Shown in pieces: positions 43,469-53,754 of a stretch of DNA of 64,000 nt. Position 1 is the stretch's first letter. The number at the start of each line of letters is the position of its first letter. The notes under the pieces are model-generated. The model worked only from the letters and a program-made list of their open reading frames with translations. It had not been told where the DNA came from and searched no databases. The DNA lies in the NCBI GenBank assembly GCA_026122225.1, contig JANEZZ010000793.1:1922001-1986000 (forward strand). Direction: 5' to 3'. The stretch comes from Heloderma charlesbogerti. Its lineage: Eukaryota > Chordata > Lepidosauria > Squamata > Helodermatidae. The translations under genes and the position numbers were made by a program.

Positions 43469-43734
43469 GCTGTGTGTCTTCCCTTCTAAATCCAAGGAGA
43501 ATTCCACTCTACATATGCCCATAGGCACAGTCTATTTTTTTACATTCCACAACTGTGCCTTATAGAAAACTGTTCCAGGACTAATAATCACAGGCTCAGA
43601 TTAACAGCAGTGAGGATTTCAGGAAAGTGAGTTTAGCAAGACATCCTGAATAGACTGAATTATTTTTGATACCCTTGTGGCTTCCCCATAAATTTTTCAA
43701 GTGCAGTAGGAAAAAAGAGGCTGTCAACCACTTT

Positions 43735-43925
43735 AAACAAATCTTAGCTAATTAATTCCCTGCTCTGATTAATCAGTTAGTTAAATTTGCATTTGTAGAT
43801 CGCTGATCCCTTTTTATGATGCTGAAGGGAGGCTTTGCAATCTAATTGTGAGGGTTGCCATCTTTAATATTCTCTTTCATTCCCTATGACACTAACACTC
43901 TGTAGAACTGAAATAGCCTCTCCCT
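43735..43925 (-). repeat. Unnamed AT-rich repeat, copy 1 (reversed)
   Basis: Its complement (GGGAATGAAAGAGAATAT ... CAATTAGATTGCAAAGC ... GCAAATTTAACTAACTG ... GATTAATCAGAGCAG) aligns with 50115-50300 on the + strand. Confidence 0.65.
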
Positions 43926-44226
43926 GAACTAAATAGGTTAGCCCTTAATTAACAGGCTGATTAATGAAGACAAAGCTGCAATTAAATCTTTAATGGATCA
44001 AAGCTTAATCTCCTACCTGATTTCTCTAAGCTTTTACACCTTCAGTAATGGGTGGCTAAAGTTGTGTGTATATATGTGTGTGTGCTGAGGTCCACATTGC
44101 TGCAGGCATAATCTGTCAGACGCCCAAAGTGGGCAGGGCCTCCCTCTTCTCTCTGGACCTCTTTCTCCCTACTTAGAAGGCTGCCAGGGGAGAGGGAGAT
44201 CACTAGAAGTCTGAACTGATCATTTG
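43926..44226. other. Nothing recognised
   Basis: Presumed intron. Confidence 0.35.
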
Positions 44227-44485
44227 TGGAGGCCATTTATTTATTTATTTATATTTATTTATTTATTTGTTACATTTATATCTCACCTTTTCCTCCAAGG
44301 AGCCCAAGGTGGCGTACATGATTCTCCTCCTCTGTTTTGTCCTCGCAACAACGCTGTGAGGGTTGAGAATCAGTGACTGGCCCAAAATCACCCTGTGAGT
44401 TTCAAGGCTGAGTGCGGACTAGAATCCAGGTCTCCTAGATCCCAGTCCAGTATTCTTAAGCAATACTCCACACTGGCTCTCTTGA
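44227..44485 (-). mobile_element. tRNA-derived squamate-type SINE, copy 5
   Basis: (TTTA)n-rich tail, then TATCTCACCTTTTCCTCC ... CAACAACGCTGTGAGG ... CACACTGGCTCTC head. Same family as copies 1 and 4. Confidence 0.75.
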
Positions 44486-44841
44486 AATTAATATCGGGTG
44501 CTGCATGTGGCACTAGGGCTGCTGGTTTCCCACCCCTGCTCTATATGGAGGGGGCATTGTAATCCTGTATTCCAAGTTTATCCAACCTCTCTCCTTAGCC
44601 AGCAACATGCTCATTCTATCGATGGGTAAATACAACTCCCCATGTGTGGGGGTGGGACCAGAGTAGAGAGCTGTAGGCTAGCTGGACATGTAGGCAGCTT
44701 CCTGTGTTTCTGTTTCTAACATACTTATTCCCCAACAAGCTAAGAGAGAAACAACTTTCTCCTCACCCTCAGATGACATTGGAGTGTCTGCTCTTTGTAG
44801 AAGGGAAACAAGTCCAACAGAAACTCAGCTAAGCAAGTCAG
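44486..44841. other. Nothing recognised
   Basis: Presumed intron. Confidence 0.35.
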
Positions 44842-45190
44842 TGGCCCGGTTCACATGTAACGAGAAGCCACCATGGCTGAAATTCCCTGCAGCACTTCTT
44901 GTTGCAGTGGAGGCCACCATTTTGAATATTCGGGTTGTGGCATAGGTTCGTGTTATGTGTGAACCAGTGAGGGTGGGTTGTTGGGGTGGTTGGCAAGCTA
45001 CCTGCAACCCTAAAATAGCCCATGGGTTCTGGGTGGCTTGTTAGCTACGCCAACAACCCACCCTTGCTGGATTCATACGTAATGAGAAGCTACGCTGCGC
45101 CTCCAATATTCAAAATGGCAGCTGTTGCCACAACAACAAACCCCACAGGGAAGTTTACCCACAGTGTCTTCTCTGTGTGCAAACCAGGTC
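44842..45190. mobile_element. Palindromic MITE, GGTTCACACA family, copy 3
   Basis: TGGCCCGGTTCACATGTAAC at left and GTGTGCAAACCAGGTCAGTG at right. The arms meet around the loop TAAAATAGCCCAT near 45011-45023. Internal ATTTTGAATATTC / CAATATTCAAAATGG shows further folding. Confidence 0.7.
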
Positions 45191-45196
45191 AGTGCA

Positions 45197-45236
45197 TGTG
45201 TGTGTATGTGTGTGTGTGTGTGTGTGGGGGGGGGGG
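45197..45236. repeat. (GT)n and G-run
   Basis: GTGTATGTGTGTGTGTGTGT followed by a run of about twelve G. Confidence 0.9.
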
Positions 45237-45526
45237 AGACAGTTAATAACCCTCCCTTTCTCTGCTAGTTGATGATAGAATATTGCTGCAATCTTGAAAC
45301 TGGAATCTCTCAAAGCAAAAACTTCTCATTTGCTGCTTGAAAGCTAGAGCTCCTTTCCTCTTAAGATAACGAATCAACTAAAACCAAAATTCATCACTTC
45401 CGTTTTAAGCCGCCCCCCAATATATTGCATTTGCCTCCCACCCACCCCTTCATACACATGGAAATATCAGTATGTTAACCCTTGAGCGTTTTCTTTGGCA
45501 AGCGATTTCCAATTTCCAGAATAGCT
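45237..45526. other. Nothing recognised
   Basis: Presumed intron. Confidence 0.35.
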
Positions 45527-45975
45527 CTTCATAGAGTCACAGAATAGTAGGGTTGGAAGGGGCCTACAAGACCATCGAGACCAACCCCCTGCTCAATGCA
45601 GGAATGCAAGACACCTGCAACCCTAAAATAGCCCATGGGTTCTGTCCAGCCTCATCTTGAATGCCTCCAGTGTGGGAGAGCCTACCACCTCCCTAGGTCA
45701 TTGGTTCCATTGTCGTATTGCTCTAACAGTCAGGACGTTTTTCCTGATATTCAGCCGGAATCTGGCTTCCTGTAACTTGAGCCCATGATTCCGTGTCCTG
45801 CACGCTGGGATGATCGAGAAGAGATCCTGGCCTTCCTCTCTGTGACAACCTTTCAAGTACTTGAGGAGCACTATCATATCTCCCCTCAGTCTTCTCTTAA
45901 GGTAAACATGCCCAGTTCTTTCAGTCTCTCTTCATAGGGCTTTGTTTCCAGTCCCCTGATCATCTTTGTTGCCCT
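45527..45975 (-). repeat. CR1 LINE 3' end with an odd 32-bp patch
   Basis: Reversed CR1 end: CATAGAGTCACAGAATAG, GGTTGGAAGGGGCCTACAAG and CTGGCTTCCTGTAACTTGAG match 16400-16670 reversed. Bases 45613-45644 (ACCTGCAACCCTAAAATAGC then CCATGGGTTCTG) are identical to 45000-45031 in the adjacent MITE and replace the normal CR1 sequence. Confidence 0.8.
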
Positions 45976-46509
45976 CTTCAACTACCATTGCCCCAATTAA
46001 TTTGTAGGCCTTTGCCATGGGCTGTTCAAAAGTGTTTAAATTAGTTGCTACAGACAATGTGGGCAGATTAAGATTGCAGCTGAACCCCCGGGATAGGTAT
46101 ATGAAGAAGTGGAGGGCCTGGTATGAGGTGTGATGTTGGAGTTCTAGAGCTGGGGAAAAGCTAGCGGGAGTGCTTTTCTACATGCAACTTACTTTGTGAT
46201 ATTCTATGCAAAGACAATTGGAGCAGGAATTTGGATGAATCACATTCAGGGGGCACCTGATCCCATATGAAGCTTCCCATTTCCTGTCCAAAGATGGATC
46301 CCTGCTCCCAGTGCCATAGCCCACTGAGGACAATGAAAAGAATCTTTTGGGGTGTCACCTTCACTATAGAACGTCCTGCTACTTGGAGGCTCATCAACCT
46401 GGCTTCCTCTTGATCTTTCAGAGGTCAGTCAATATCTTTTTATTCCGCAGGGTTTTTGAGGGCACTGGCTAGGCAATGATGTCTGTCTGTCTGTCTGTCT
46501 CAGGGGGTG
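45976..46509. other. Nothing recognised; (TCTG)n at 46481-46500
   Basis: Presumed intron with a short tetranucleotide repeat. Confidence 0.4.
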
Positions 46510-46880
46510 TTCAGCTTGTGGCCCTCCAGATGGTTTGTTTATTATTTACTTATTTATTACATTTATATCCTGCCTTTTTTCCTCCTTAAGGAACCCAAGA
46601 TGGCGTACATAATCTTCGTCCTCATCCATTTTATCCTCACAACAACAACCCTGTGAGGTGGGTTGGGCTGAGAGTCTGTGACTGGCCCAAAGTCATCCAG
46701 TGAGCTTCCATGGCCGAGTGGGGACTAGAACCCAGATCTCCTGACTCCCAGTCCAACACTCTAGCCACTACACCACACTGGCTCACACATCATCCCTCAC
46801 CATTTGGTATGCTGGCTAAGGCTGATGGGAGTTGTAGGCCAAAACACATGGAAGGCCACAAGTTGCCCACCCCTGCTCTA
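46510..46880. mobile_element. Palindromic MITE, CTGGTGCCCTCC family, split by a SINE
   Basis: The left half GTTCAGCTTGTGGCCCTCC AGATGG ends at about 46529. A reversed SINE follows, then the right half GGCTGATGGGAGTTGTAGG ... GGAAGGCCACAAGTTGCCC from about 46787. Confidence 0.75.
46530..46786 (-). mobile_element. tRNA-derived squamate-type SINE, copy 6, nested in a MITE
   Basis: TATTTACTTATTTATTAC tail, TTATATCCTGCCTTTTTTCC, GAGGTGGGTTGGGCTGAG, CACACTGGCTC head. The well-preserved body and short time since insertion make it one of the youngest SINE copies. Confidence 0.8.
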
Positions 46881-47319
46881 ACTATATGGGGCTTTACGTT
46901 CTGCGTCTATGCCATTTTGTGTTTTGCCTTTGTAAATGTGTATATGAGAGCATTTTGATTATATGGTTATCTGTTTCATGGATCCTTTTGTGGGCAGAAA
47001 GGTGGCATAGGAGTTCAAAAATAAAACAAAAAAATGGATGGGCAGTTATCTGCTGACAGTAAACATTGTGAAGCAGGGACAAAGCTTTCTTGAACATATG
47101 CTTTCTCTCATTGTCAACATTTAGAGTGTAAGCTTGAAAGACTCCTTCTTTGCTTACATTTCTGTGTAAAGTACTTTGTGGTGCTGTATGAATAATAAAG
47201 CCAAAAATGAATAATAAAGCAGGGTCCAATATGATTAGAGCTTTCAGTTTAAAAATCCTGCCTCCTTTATGCCAGCGCTGAACCATTCAGCAAATGTTTA
47301 TATTTGTCTAGGCAATCAG
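46881..47319. other. Nothing recognised
   Basis: Presumed intron. Confidence 0.35.
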
Positions 47320-47698
47320 TGGCCTGGTTCGCACATAACACTAAGCCATAGTGTGGTTTGTTGAAATCTGGCTTGTTGTGTCTGGTTTGTTAACCACCTA
47401 TAAACCACAAATAGAAGCCATGGTTTGTTGTTGGCTTATGAAGTCTGGCTTTTTAAAACCACGGCTTGCCGTGATGTCTGAACCCAGAACTGTGGCTTAT
47501 CCCTAGTTTGTTTGTGCTGCTGTCTGTCCTGAAGCAGAGGTGCCCCAAAAGAGCAGCCTGAAAATGAAACAGCTCTGAAGGCTGGCAAAATGACCAAACT
47601 AGAAATGGGGAAAACAAGCTGCAGTTTGTGTGGTCAAGACAAATCACCAAATCTTGGTTAACATAAACCATGGCTTGCCATTATGTGTGAACACAGCT
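47320..47698. mobile_element. Palindromic MITE, GGTTCACACA family, copy 4
   Basis: TGGCCTGGTTCGCACATAAC at left, GCCATTATGTGTGAACACAG at right. The inside is a long hairpin of AAACCATGG / CCATGGTTT-like and GGCTTGTTG / CAACAAGCC-like blocks. Confidence 0.7.
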
Positions 47699-47821
47699 GA
47701 TGTGACCTCATGTTGCATCACGTATTACTTGAATGGAAAATATGGTAAAGTTGTTAAGTAAAACAAAAAACAAAACTCAAGGAGCTTAAAACATGCTGGA
47801 AAGAGCTTCTCGAAGGACTGC

Positions 47822-49760
47822 CTTGTCTCATATGAGCCTGCCCACCTATTATGATAACCTTCAGAGACCCTCCTGTATGTCCAACAATCCCAAAGAGGGC
47901 CTTTTTGGTGGTTGCATTGAGGCTCTGGAACTTTTTTCTGAGGGAGGCCCATCTTACATCCTCATTAATCACCCTGTTGTTGTTGTTGTTCAGTCGTTCA
48001 GTCGTGTCCGACTCTTCGTGACCCCATGGACCATAGCATGCCAGGCCTTCCTGTCCTGCGCTCTCTCCCGGAGCGTGCTCAAGTTCATATTCATTGCATC
48101 GGTGATGCTATCTAGCCATCTCATCCTCTGCCGTCCCCTTCTCCTTTTGCCTTCAGTCTTTCCCAGCATCAGGGTCTTTTCCAGGGAGTTTTCTCTTCGC
48201 ATTAGGTGGCCAAAATATTGGAGCTTCAGCTTCATTATCTGTCCTTCCAATGAGCACTCAGGGTTGATTTCCTTTAGGATGGACTGATTTGACCTCCTTG
48301 CAGTCCAGGGGACTCGTAAGAGTCTTCTCCAGCACCACAGTTCGAAAGCATCAATTCTTCGGCACTCAGCCTTCCTTATAGTCCAGCTCTCACAGCCATA
48401 CATTACTACTGGGAAAACCATAGCTTTGATTAGACGGACCTTTGTTGGCAAGGTGATGTCTCTGCTTCTTACTATGCTGTCTAGGTTGGCCATAGCTTTC
48501 CTCCCAAGGAGCAAGCGTCTTTTAATTTCATGGCTACAGTCACCGTCTGCGGTGATCTTGGAGCCCAAGAAAGTAAAATCTGTCACTGCTTCCATTTCTT
48601 CCCCTTCTATATGCCAGGAGGTGATGGGGCCAGATGCCATGATCTTAGTTTTTTTAATGTTGAGTTTCAAACCAGCTTTTGCACTCTCCTCTTTCACCCT
48701 CAACAAGAGGCTCTTGAGATCCTCTTCACTTTCTGCCATTAGGGTGGTATCGTCTGCATATCGGAGGTTGTTGATAATTCTCCCAGCAATCTTAATTCCG
48801 ACCTCTGATTCATCCAACCCGGCATTTCTCATGATGTACTCTGCATATAAGTTAAATAAGCAGGGTGACAATATGCAGCCTTGTCGTACTCCTTTCCCAA
48901 TTTTGAACCAATCGGTTGTTCCATGTCTGGTTCTTACTGTTGCTTCTTGACCTTCGTACAGGTTTCTCAGGAGACAGGTAAGGTGGTCTGGTACTCCCAT
49001 CACTTTAAGAATTTGCCACAGTTTGTTGTGATCCACACAATCAAAGGCTTTAGCATAGTCAATGAAGCAGAAATAGACGTTTTTCTGGAATTCTCTTGCT
49101 TTCTCCATGATGAAGCGAATGTTGGCGATTTGATCTCTAGTTCCTCTGCCTCTTCGAAACCCAGCTTGTACTTCCGGTAGTTCTCGGTTCGCATACTGCT
49201 GAAGCCTAGCTTGTAGGATTTGGAGCATCACCTTGCTGGCATGTGAAATGAGCGCAATGGTGCGGTAGTTTGAACACTCTTTGGCGTTGCCCTTCTTTGG
49301 AATTGGAATGTAAACTGACCTTTTCCAGTCTTGTGGCCACTGTTGAGTGCTCCAGATTTGTTGGCATATTGAATGCAGCACTTTAACAGCATCATCTTTT
49401 AGGATTCTTTACAGCATCGGATTTTCTTTTCACCACCAGACACATCCACAGCTGAGTGTCCTTTCGGGTTTGGCCCAGCCGCTTCACTCTTTCTGGCGCT
49501 ACTTGGAAATACCCTCTGCTCTTCCCCAGTAGCATATTGGACACCTTCCGACCTGAGGGGCTCATCTTCCGGCGTCATATCTTTTAGCCTTGTGATACGT
49601 TCCATGGAAGTTGGCAAAGACTTTCCTTCTATTTCATATGTAATTTTTGGTGTTCTGTTTTAATGTGTCTTTTGAATGTTTTGACTGGTATTGTAGTTTT
49701 ATCATCTGCTGCTTTTTTTGTGGTTGCCCATAAACAAAGTTATTCCAGTTGCCTGAAGGC
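47822..49760 (+). repeat. L2-like LINE 3' end split by BovB
   Basis: 47822-47984 has the L2 end phrases (GAGGGCCTTTTTGGTGG, TTGAGGCTCTGGAAC). It resumes at about 49619 with TTTCCTTCTATTTCATATG and ATTGTAGTTTTATCATC. BovB lies between. Confidence 0.55.
47985..49618 (-). mobile_element. BovB (RTE) LINE, internally deleted, with uninterrupted RT
   Basis: The minus-strand frame 49381-47990 (463 aa) is open from within the reverse transcriptase to the element's end: FCFIDYAKAFDCVDH, GVRQGCILSP, YADD (residues 208-211), and the normal C-terminus MHGVTKSRTRLND-like. Upstream it jumps at about 49405 straight to BovB 5' leader sequence (minus frame 49617-49399, MPTSMERITRLKDMTPED), so the endonuclease is missing. 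The sequence matches the long copy at 37035 nearly base for base. Confidence 0.9.
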
Positions 49761-49794
49761 AGTAGGTGTTGTGGGCAAACAGCCCCAAGGAGAG

Positions 49795-49980
49795 TTAAGG
49801 CAGTGAAAAAGGAAAATGGTACTGAGAAGAAACAGCCAGAGAGGCAAGAAGGTATGAAACTACTGAAACAACATGAATGAGAGGTGGATGAAATTCACTT
49901 TGCTGTGTTAGCTGCTTAGAACAAGCATTTTTTATCTTTCATTTGTTTCCAAGAAAATGTCAGTGGAATAGGTCACTTCC
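49795..49980 (+). repeat. Unnamed repeat, copy 2
   Basis: AAGGCAGTGAAAAAGGAAAATGG to GAGAAGAAACAGCCAGAG and TTTGTTTCCAAGAAAATG matches the blocks at 41336 and 41965 without their 550-base interruption. A palindromic MITE follows at 49990-50105, then the AT-rich companion block. Confidence 0.65.
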
Positions 49981-49989
49981 CTTAGGACA

Positions 49990-50105
49990 GACTTCCCTAG
50001 CCTGGGGCACTCCAAATATTTTGGACTTTAGCTCCCATAATTCCCAGGTAGCATGGCTAAAGGTCAGGAATGCTGGGAGTTGTAGTCCAAAACGTCTGGA
50101 AGGTT
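49990..50105. mobile_element. Palindromic MITE, CTGGTGCCCTCC family
   Basis: CTAGCCTGGGGCACTCCAAA to CTCCCATAATTCCC and back through GGAATGCTGGGAGTTGTAG ... AACGTCTGGAAGG. Confidence 0.7.
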
Positions 50106-50114
50106 AACCTGATA

Positions 50115-50300
50115 CCTTGAATGACTGAACTGTAGTGTACTCCTTCCATAATAGGGAATGAAAGACAATATGGAAGATGGCCATGAACAGCATCCTTTGT
50201 GATTAGATTTGCAAATTCTCACTCCTTTTGGTATTATATAAAGGGACTGGCAGATTGCAAATGCAAATTTAGCTAACAGATTAATCTGAGCAGTAAAAGG
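50115..50300 (+). repeat. Unnamed AT-rich repeat, copy 2
   Basis: GGGAATGAAAGACAATATGG, GCAAATGCAAATTTAGC, AGATTAATCTGAGCAG match the complement of 43735-43925. Confidence 0.65.
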
Positions 50301-50463
50301 TGCTGCCTCGGTTTGCCCATGATCCCACCTTGTTTTGCTGCAGGTGCCAGCATGTGACCCTCCTCATGTGATCTGTCTGTCTGCTCTGTAAAGCTCCAGT
50401 GAGGGACTGGACTGAGATCTAACAACTTCTAACATAAAAGTTAACTTACTTGAAATTAACTAA

Positions 50464-50933
50464 GGGAGCAATCCTATGGCCACTAGACATTGTCTAGAGG
50501 GCCATAAGATTTTTCAGTTTCTGGGAACCAAGGTTGGAGCCAGGACTCTGAGTGCAGTTCACCCAAAACGTGCTCCCTGTTCCCTCCCCTTCTCCCCCCT
50601 TAGCTGGCATGGGTCTCTCTGTGCTGGCTACGTCCCTGCGCTCGGAAACAAGAGCACAGAGATGGGGAAAAGGGGACAGTCCCAGGGACGAGGAGGGTAG
50701 GAGACCGTGGAAGCTGCATTGTGCAGCTTCCTATGCTCCATGAAGCCTCCCTCCCTCCCCTTCTCCGAAGCCATGGCTAGACAGCCAAAATTGGCCATCT
50801 AGCCAAAAATGCAGGGCGGCCGGAGCGCAGAGGTGAGTATCGCCTCCATTCTCCAGCCGCCTTTCATTGGATACTTGGCAGCCTCTGACTTCGGAGGCTG
50901 CCGGCTCCGAATCCTCTCAATAGGATTGCACCC
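50464..50933. mobile_element. 470-bp PIF/Harbinger-like MITE, TSD TAA
   Basis: Ends GGGAGCAATCCTA (50464-50476) and TAGGATTGCACCC (50921-50933) match at 12 of 13 positions, and TAA flanks both sides (50461-50463, 50934-50936). GGG..CCC ends with a TAA duplication are typical of PIF/Harbinger. No transposase; the interior is GC-rich and only partly palindromic. Confidence 0.85.
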
Positions 50934-50936
50934 TAA

Positions 50937-51815
50937 TTTTGTTTTTTGCAAGTAGTTTAAGTGTCCGACATTCTGATCATTAAAGTTCCTTTTCGTTATA
51001 ACAAAGGTAATGATTTCAAAACACTTAGCCATTATTTAACAAGTCCATTGACCAAATCTCTTTTGATGGGTGAAACTCCCAACCCTATCCCAACTGAACC
51101 AAAGGTGGATTTTACATTCTAACCGACCTTCATAGGCTTTTTCAGTTTGCCATCCATGAAATGGATCAGAACAATCACTGCCTTTTGTGCCTGCATTTCC
51201 TGAGCTTGGGAAACTCCTATGGTTTCCCTTCCTCCTTGGTGGTGGATGCCATATGGCAGATTGAAGGCGTTTCACTGTGATAAACTCTGCTACAAGACAT
51301 GTGGAAAACTGTGACACTGATAAAGCAGTCTGGATATCAGAAAGGACCCTTATTGCAGAGATCCATCACCAAAATGTAACAACTGCCTTTGAAGTTCATT
51401 GCAGACGATCAATCCTCCCAGACTACCTTTCATAGAATGCAAATGATAAAATAATTCGCCAGGCCCTAGCTTCACTTAAATTTGTTTGTGAATGAGAATA
51501 AATATTCATTCTGCACTTTTTTTCTCCTTGTCTTGCACGTTAGTCAGTTGTGCCTCTTCTCAAACTGAGGAAACAGGTTGTCTCGACATGCCCGGAAATT
51601 ATTCTCTTTTGTTTGATATTGAGTAAGCTCCCGTTTTGAATGCAAAAAACAAGAAAAGCTTTCTGAAAGCATTTGTGAGCGTGATAACAAGTGGTATAGT
51701 GGAGAGGGGGAATGCAGCGGAGCAGAGCTCTGAGACTCCCACCCCTCCCTGCCACAAAGCTGGAGCAATCTGGTAACTGCCAGGCCCTCCTTGCACTGAG
51801 AAGTGAATGAGGTGA
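50937..51815. other. Nothing recognised
   Basis: Presumed intron. Confidence 0.35.
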
Positions 51816-51960
51816 TAACATTTATTTGTTTGTTTGTTTATTTATTTGATGAGTTTCTGTGCTACTTCTCCGCCAAAAAGGCTCCTGGAGCAGCTTACAT
51901 ATAATCAATTAAAAAAGACAGTCCATGCTCACATGCTTACAATCTGAAAGACACGACACA
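51816..51960 (-). repeat. LINE-like 3' tail next to the minisatellite
   Basis: (TTTG/TTTA)n tail, then GAGTTTCTGTGCTACTTC and CAGCTTACATATAATC. Layout resembles the L2-type tails, reversed. Confidence 0.4.
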
Positions 51961-52010
51961 CCAGGAAAAAGGAATGGGGAGGGAAGAGGGGAGAAAATTA
52001 CTTCTTTTAG

Positions 52011-53400
52011 CAGGGCTGATGGAATGGCCCTGCTCTCCCTCCCATCTCCCTCAACTCGGCCTGCTGGAATGGCTGCTGGTAGTGACAGCTGAGGGAAGGG
52101 GTACCTTCATGAGGGAGGTCTTCCGCAGGGCTGGTGGAATGGCCCTGCTCTCCCTCGCATCTCCCTCAACTCGGACTGGAATGGCTGCTTGGTGGTGACA
52201 GCTGAGGGAGGAGGCACCTTCACGAGGGAGGTCCTCAGCAGGGCTGGTGGAATGGCCCTGCTCTCCCTCGCATCTCCCTCAACTCGGCCTGCTGGAATGG
52301 CTGCTGGTAGTGACAGCTGAGGGAGGAGGCACCTTCACGAGGGAGGTCCTCAGCAGGGCTGGTGGAATGGCCCTGCTCTCCCTCGCATCTCCCTCAACTT
52401 GGCCTGCTGGAATGGCTGCTTGGTGGTGACAGCTGAGGGAGGAGGCACCTTCACGAGGGAGGTCCTCAGCAGGGCTGGTGGAATGGCCCTGCTCTCCCTC
52501 ACATCTCCCTCAACTCGGCCTGCTGGAATGGCTGCTGGTAGTGACAGCTGAGGGAGGAGGCACCTTCACGAGGGAGGTCCTCAGCAGGGCTGGTGGAATG
52601 GCCCTGCTCTCCCTCCCATCTCCCTCAACTCGGCCTGCTGGAATGGCTGCTTGGTGGTGACAGCTGAGGGAGGAGGCACCTTCACGAGGGAGGTCCTCAG
52701 CAGGGCTGGTGGAATGGCCCTGCTCTCCCTCGCATCTCCCTCAACTTGGCCTGCTGGAATGGCTGCTGGTAGTGACAGCTGAGGGAGGAGGCACCTTCAC
52801 GAGGGAGGTCCTCAGCAGGGCTGGTGGAATGGCCCTGCTCTCCCTCGCATCTCCCTCAACTCGGCCTGCTGGAATGGCTGCTGGTAGTGACAGCTGAGGG
52901 AGGAGGCACCTTCACGAGGGAGGTCCTCAGCAGGGCTGGTGGAATGGCCCTGCTCTCCCTCCCATCTCCCTCAACGCAGCCTGCTGGAATGGCTGCTGGT
53001 AGTGACAGCTGAGGGAGGAGGCACCTTCACGAGGGAGGTCCTCAGCAGGGCTGGTGGAATGGCCCTGCTCTCCCTCGCATCTTCCTCAACTCGGCCTGCT
53101 GGAATGGCTGCTGGTAGTGACAGCTGAGGGAGGAGGCACCTTCACGAGGGAGGTCCTCAGCAGGGCTGGTGGAATGGCCCTGCTCTCCCTCCCATCTCCC
53201 TCAACGCGGCCTGCTGGAATGGCTGCTTGGTGGTGACAGCTGAGGGAGGAGGCACCTTCACGAGGGAGGTCCTCAGCAGGGCTGGTGGAATGGCCCTGCT
53301 CTCCCTCGCATCTCCCTCAACTCAGCCTGCTGGAATGGCTGCTTGGTGCTGACAGCTGAGGGAGGAGGCACCTTCATGAGGGAGGTCTTTAGCAGGGCTG
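52011..53400. repeat. 115/116-bp minisatellite, 12 units
   Basis: Units of CAGGGCTGGTGGAATGGCCC ... CACCTTCACGAGGGAGGTC. Starts of the GTGGAATGG motif are at 52019, 52134, 52247, 52362, 52478, 52593, 52709, 52824, 52939, 53054, 53169 and 53285; a partial 13th begins at 53401. Spacing is 115, or 116 where GCTGCTTGGTGG replaces GCTGCTGGTAG; one unit is 113. Because 115 is not a multiple of 3, the repeated short open frames (MEWPCSPSHLPQLGLLEW) are not protein-coding. Confidence 0.97.
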
Positions 53401-53754
53401 GTGGAATGGTTTTCAAGTTACACTGTTTGTGTGTGTATGACAGATTAGCATAGAGGAAGCCAGAGAGCGAGGAAAATGATAGCTGAGGCTGGATCTCGTA
53501 GGTGATCGTAGGTCTCTTGTGCTCTCCTGGAAGCATGACAAGCTGAGGAGCATGCCAGGAACAGATAAAAGAAGTGTTGGTGTCTTGGGATACCCCTTCC
53601 CTTCATGAGGAAAACCCTGAAAAAAGAGGAGCATGTTGTTGTTGTTTTAGTTATATTAATACTGTGGGTGGGTATGGTAGAAAGCTGTGAAATTTTGAAA
53701 ATTATGCACTCTGCGTGTGGGGGAAGACTGTTCTTCATCTCTCCATTTTGCTAG

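Noticed and set aside
48426..48950. 174-aa + strand open frame (and the matching one at 37485-38009).
   Set aside because: It lies antisense to the BovB reverse transcriptase, whose motifs are all on the minus strand; it is a shadow frame.
52019..53236. Series of near-identical 60-62 aa open frames (MEWPCSPSHLPQLGLLEW...) that could look like a repeat protein.
   Set aside because: They start at GTG or ATG inside the 115/116-bp minisatellite. The unit length is not a multiple of three, so the frame shifts each unit and stops follow. They are by-products of the tandem repeat.
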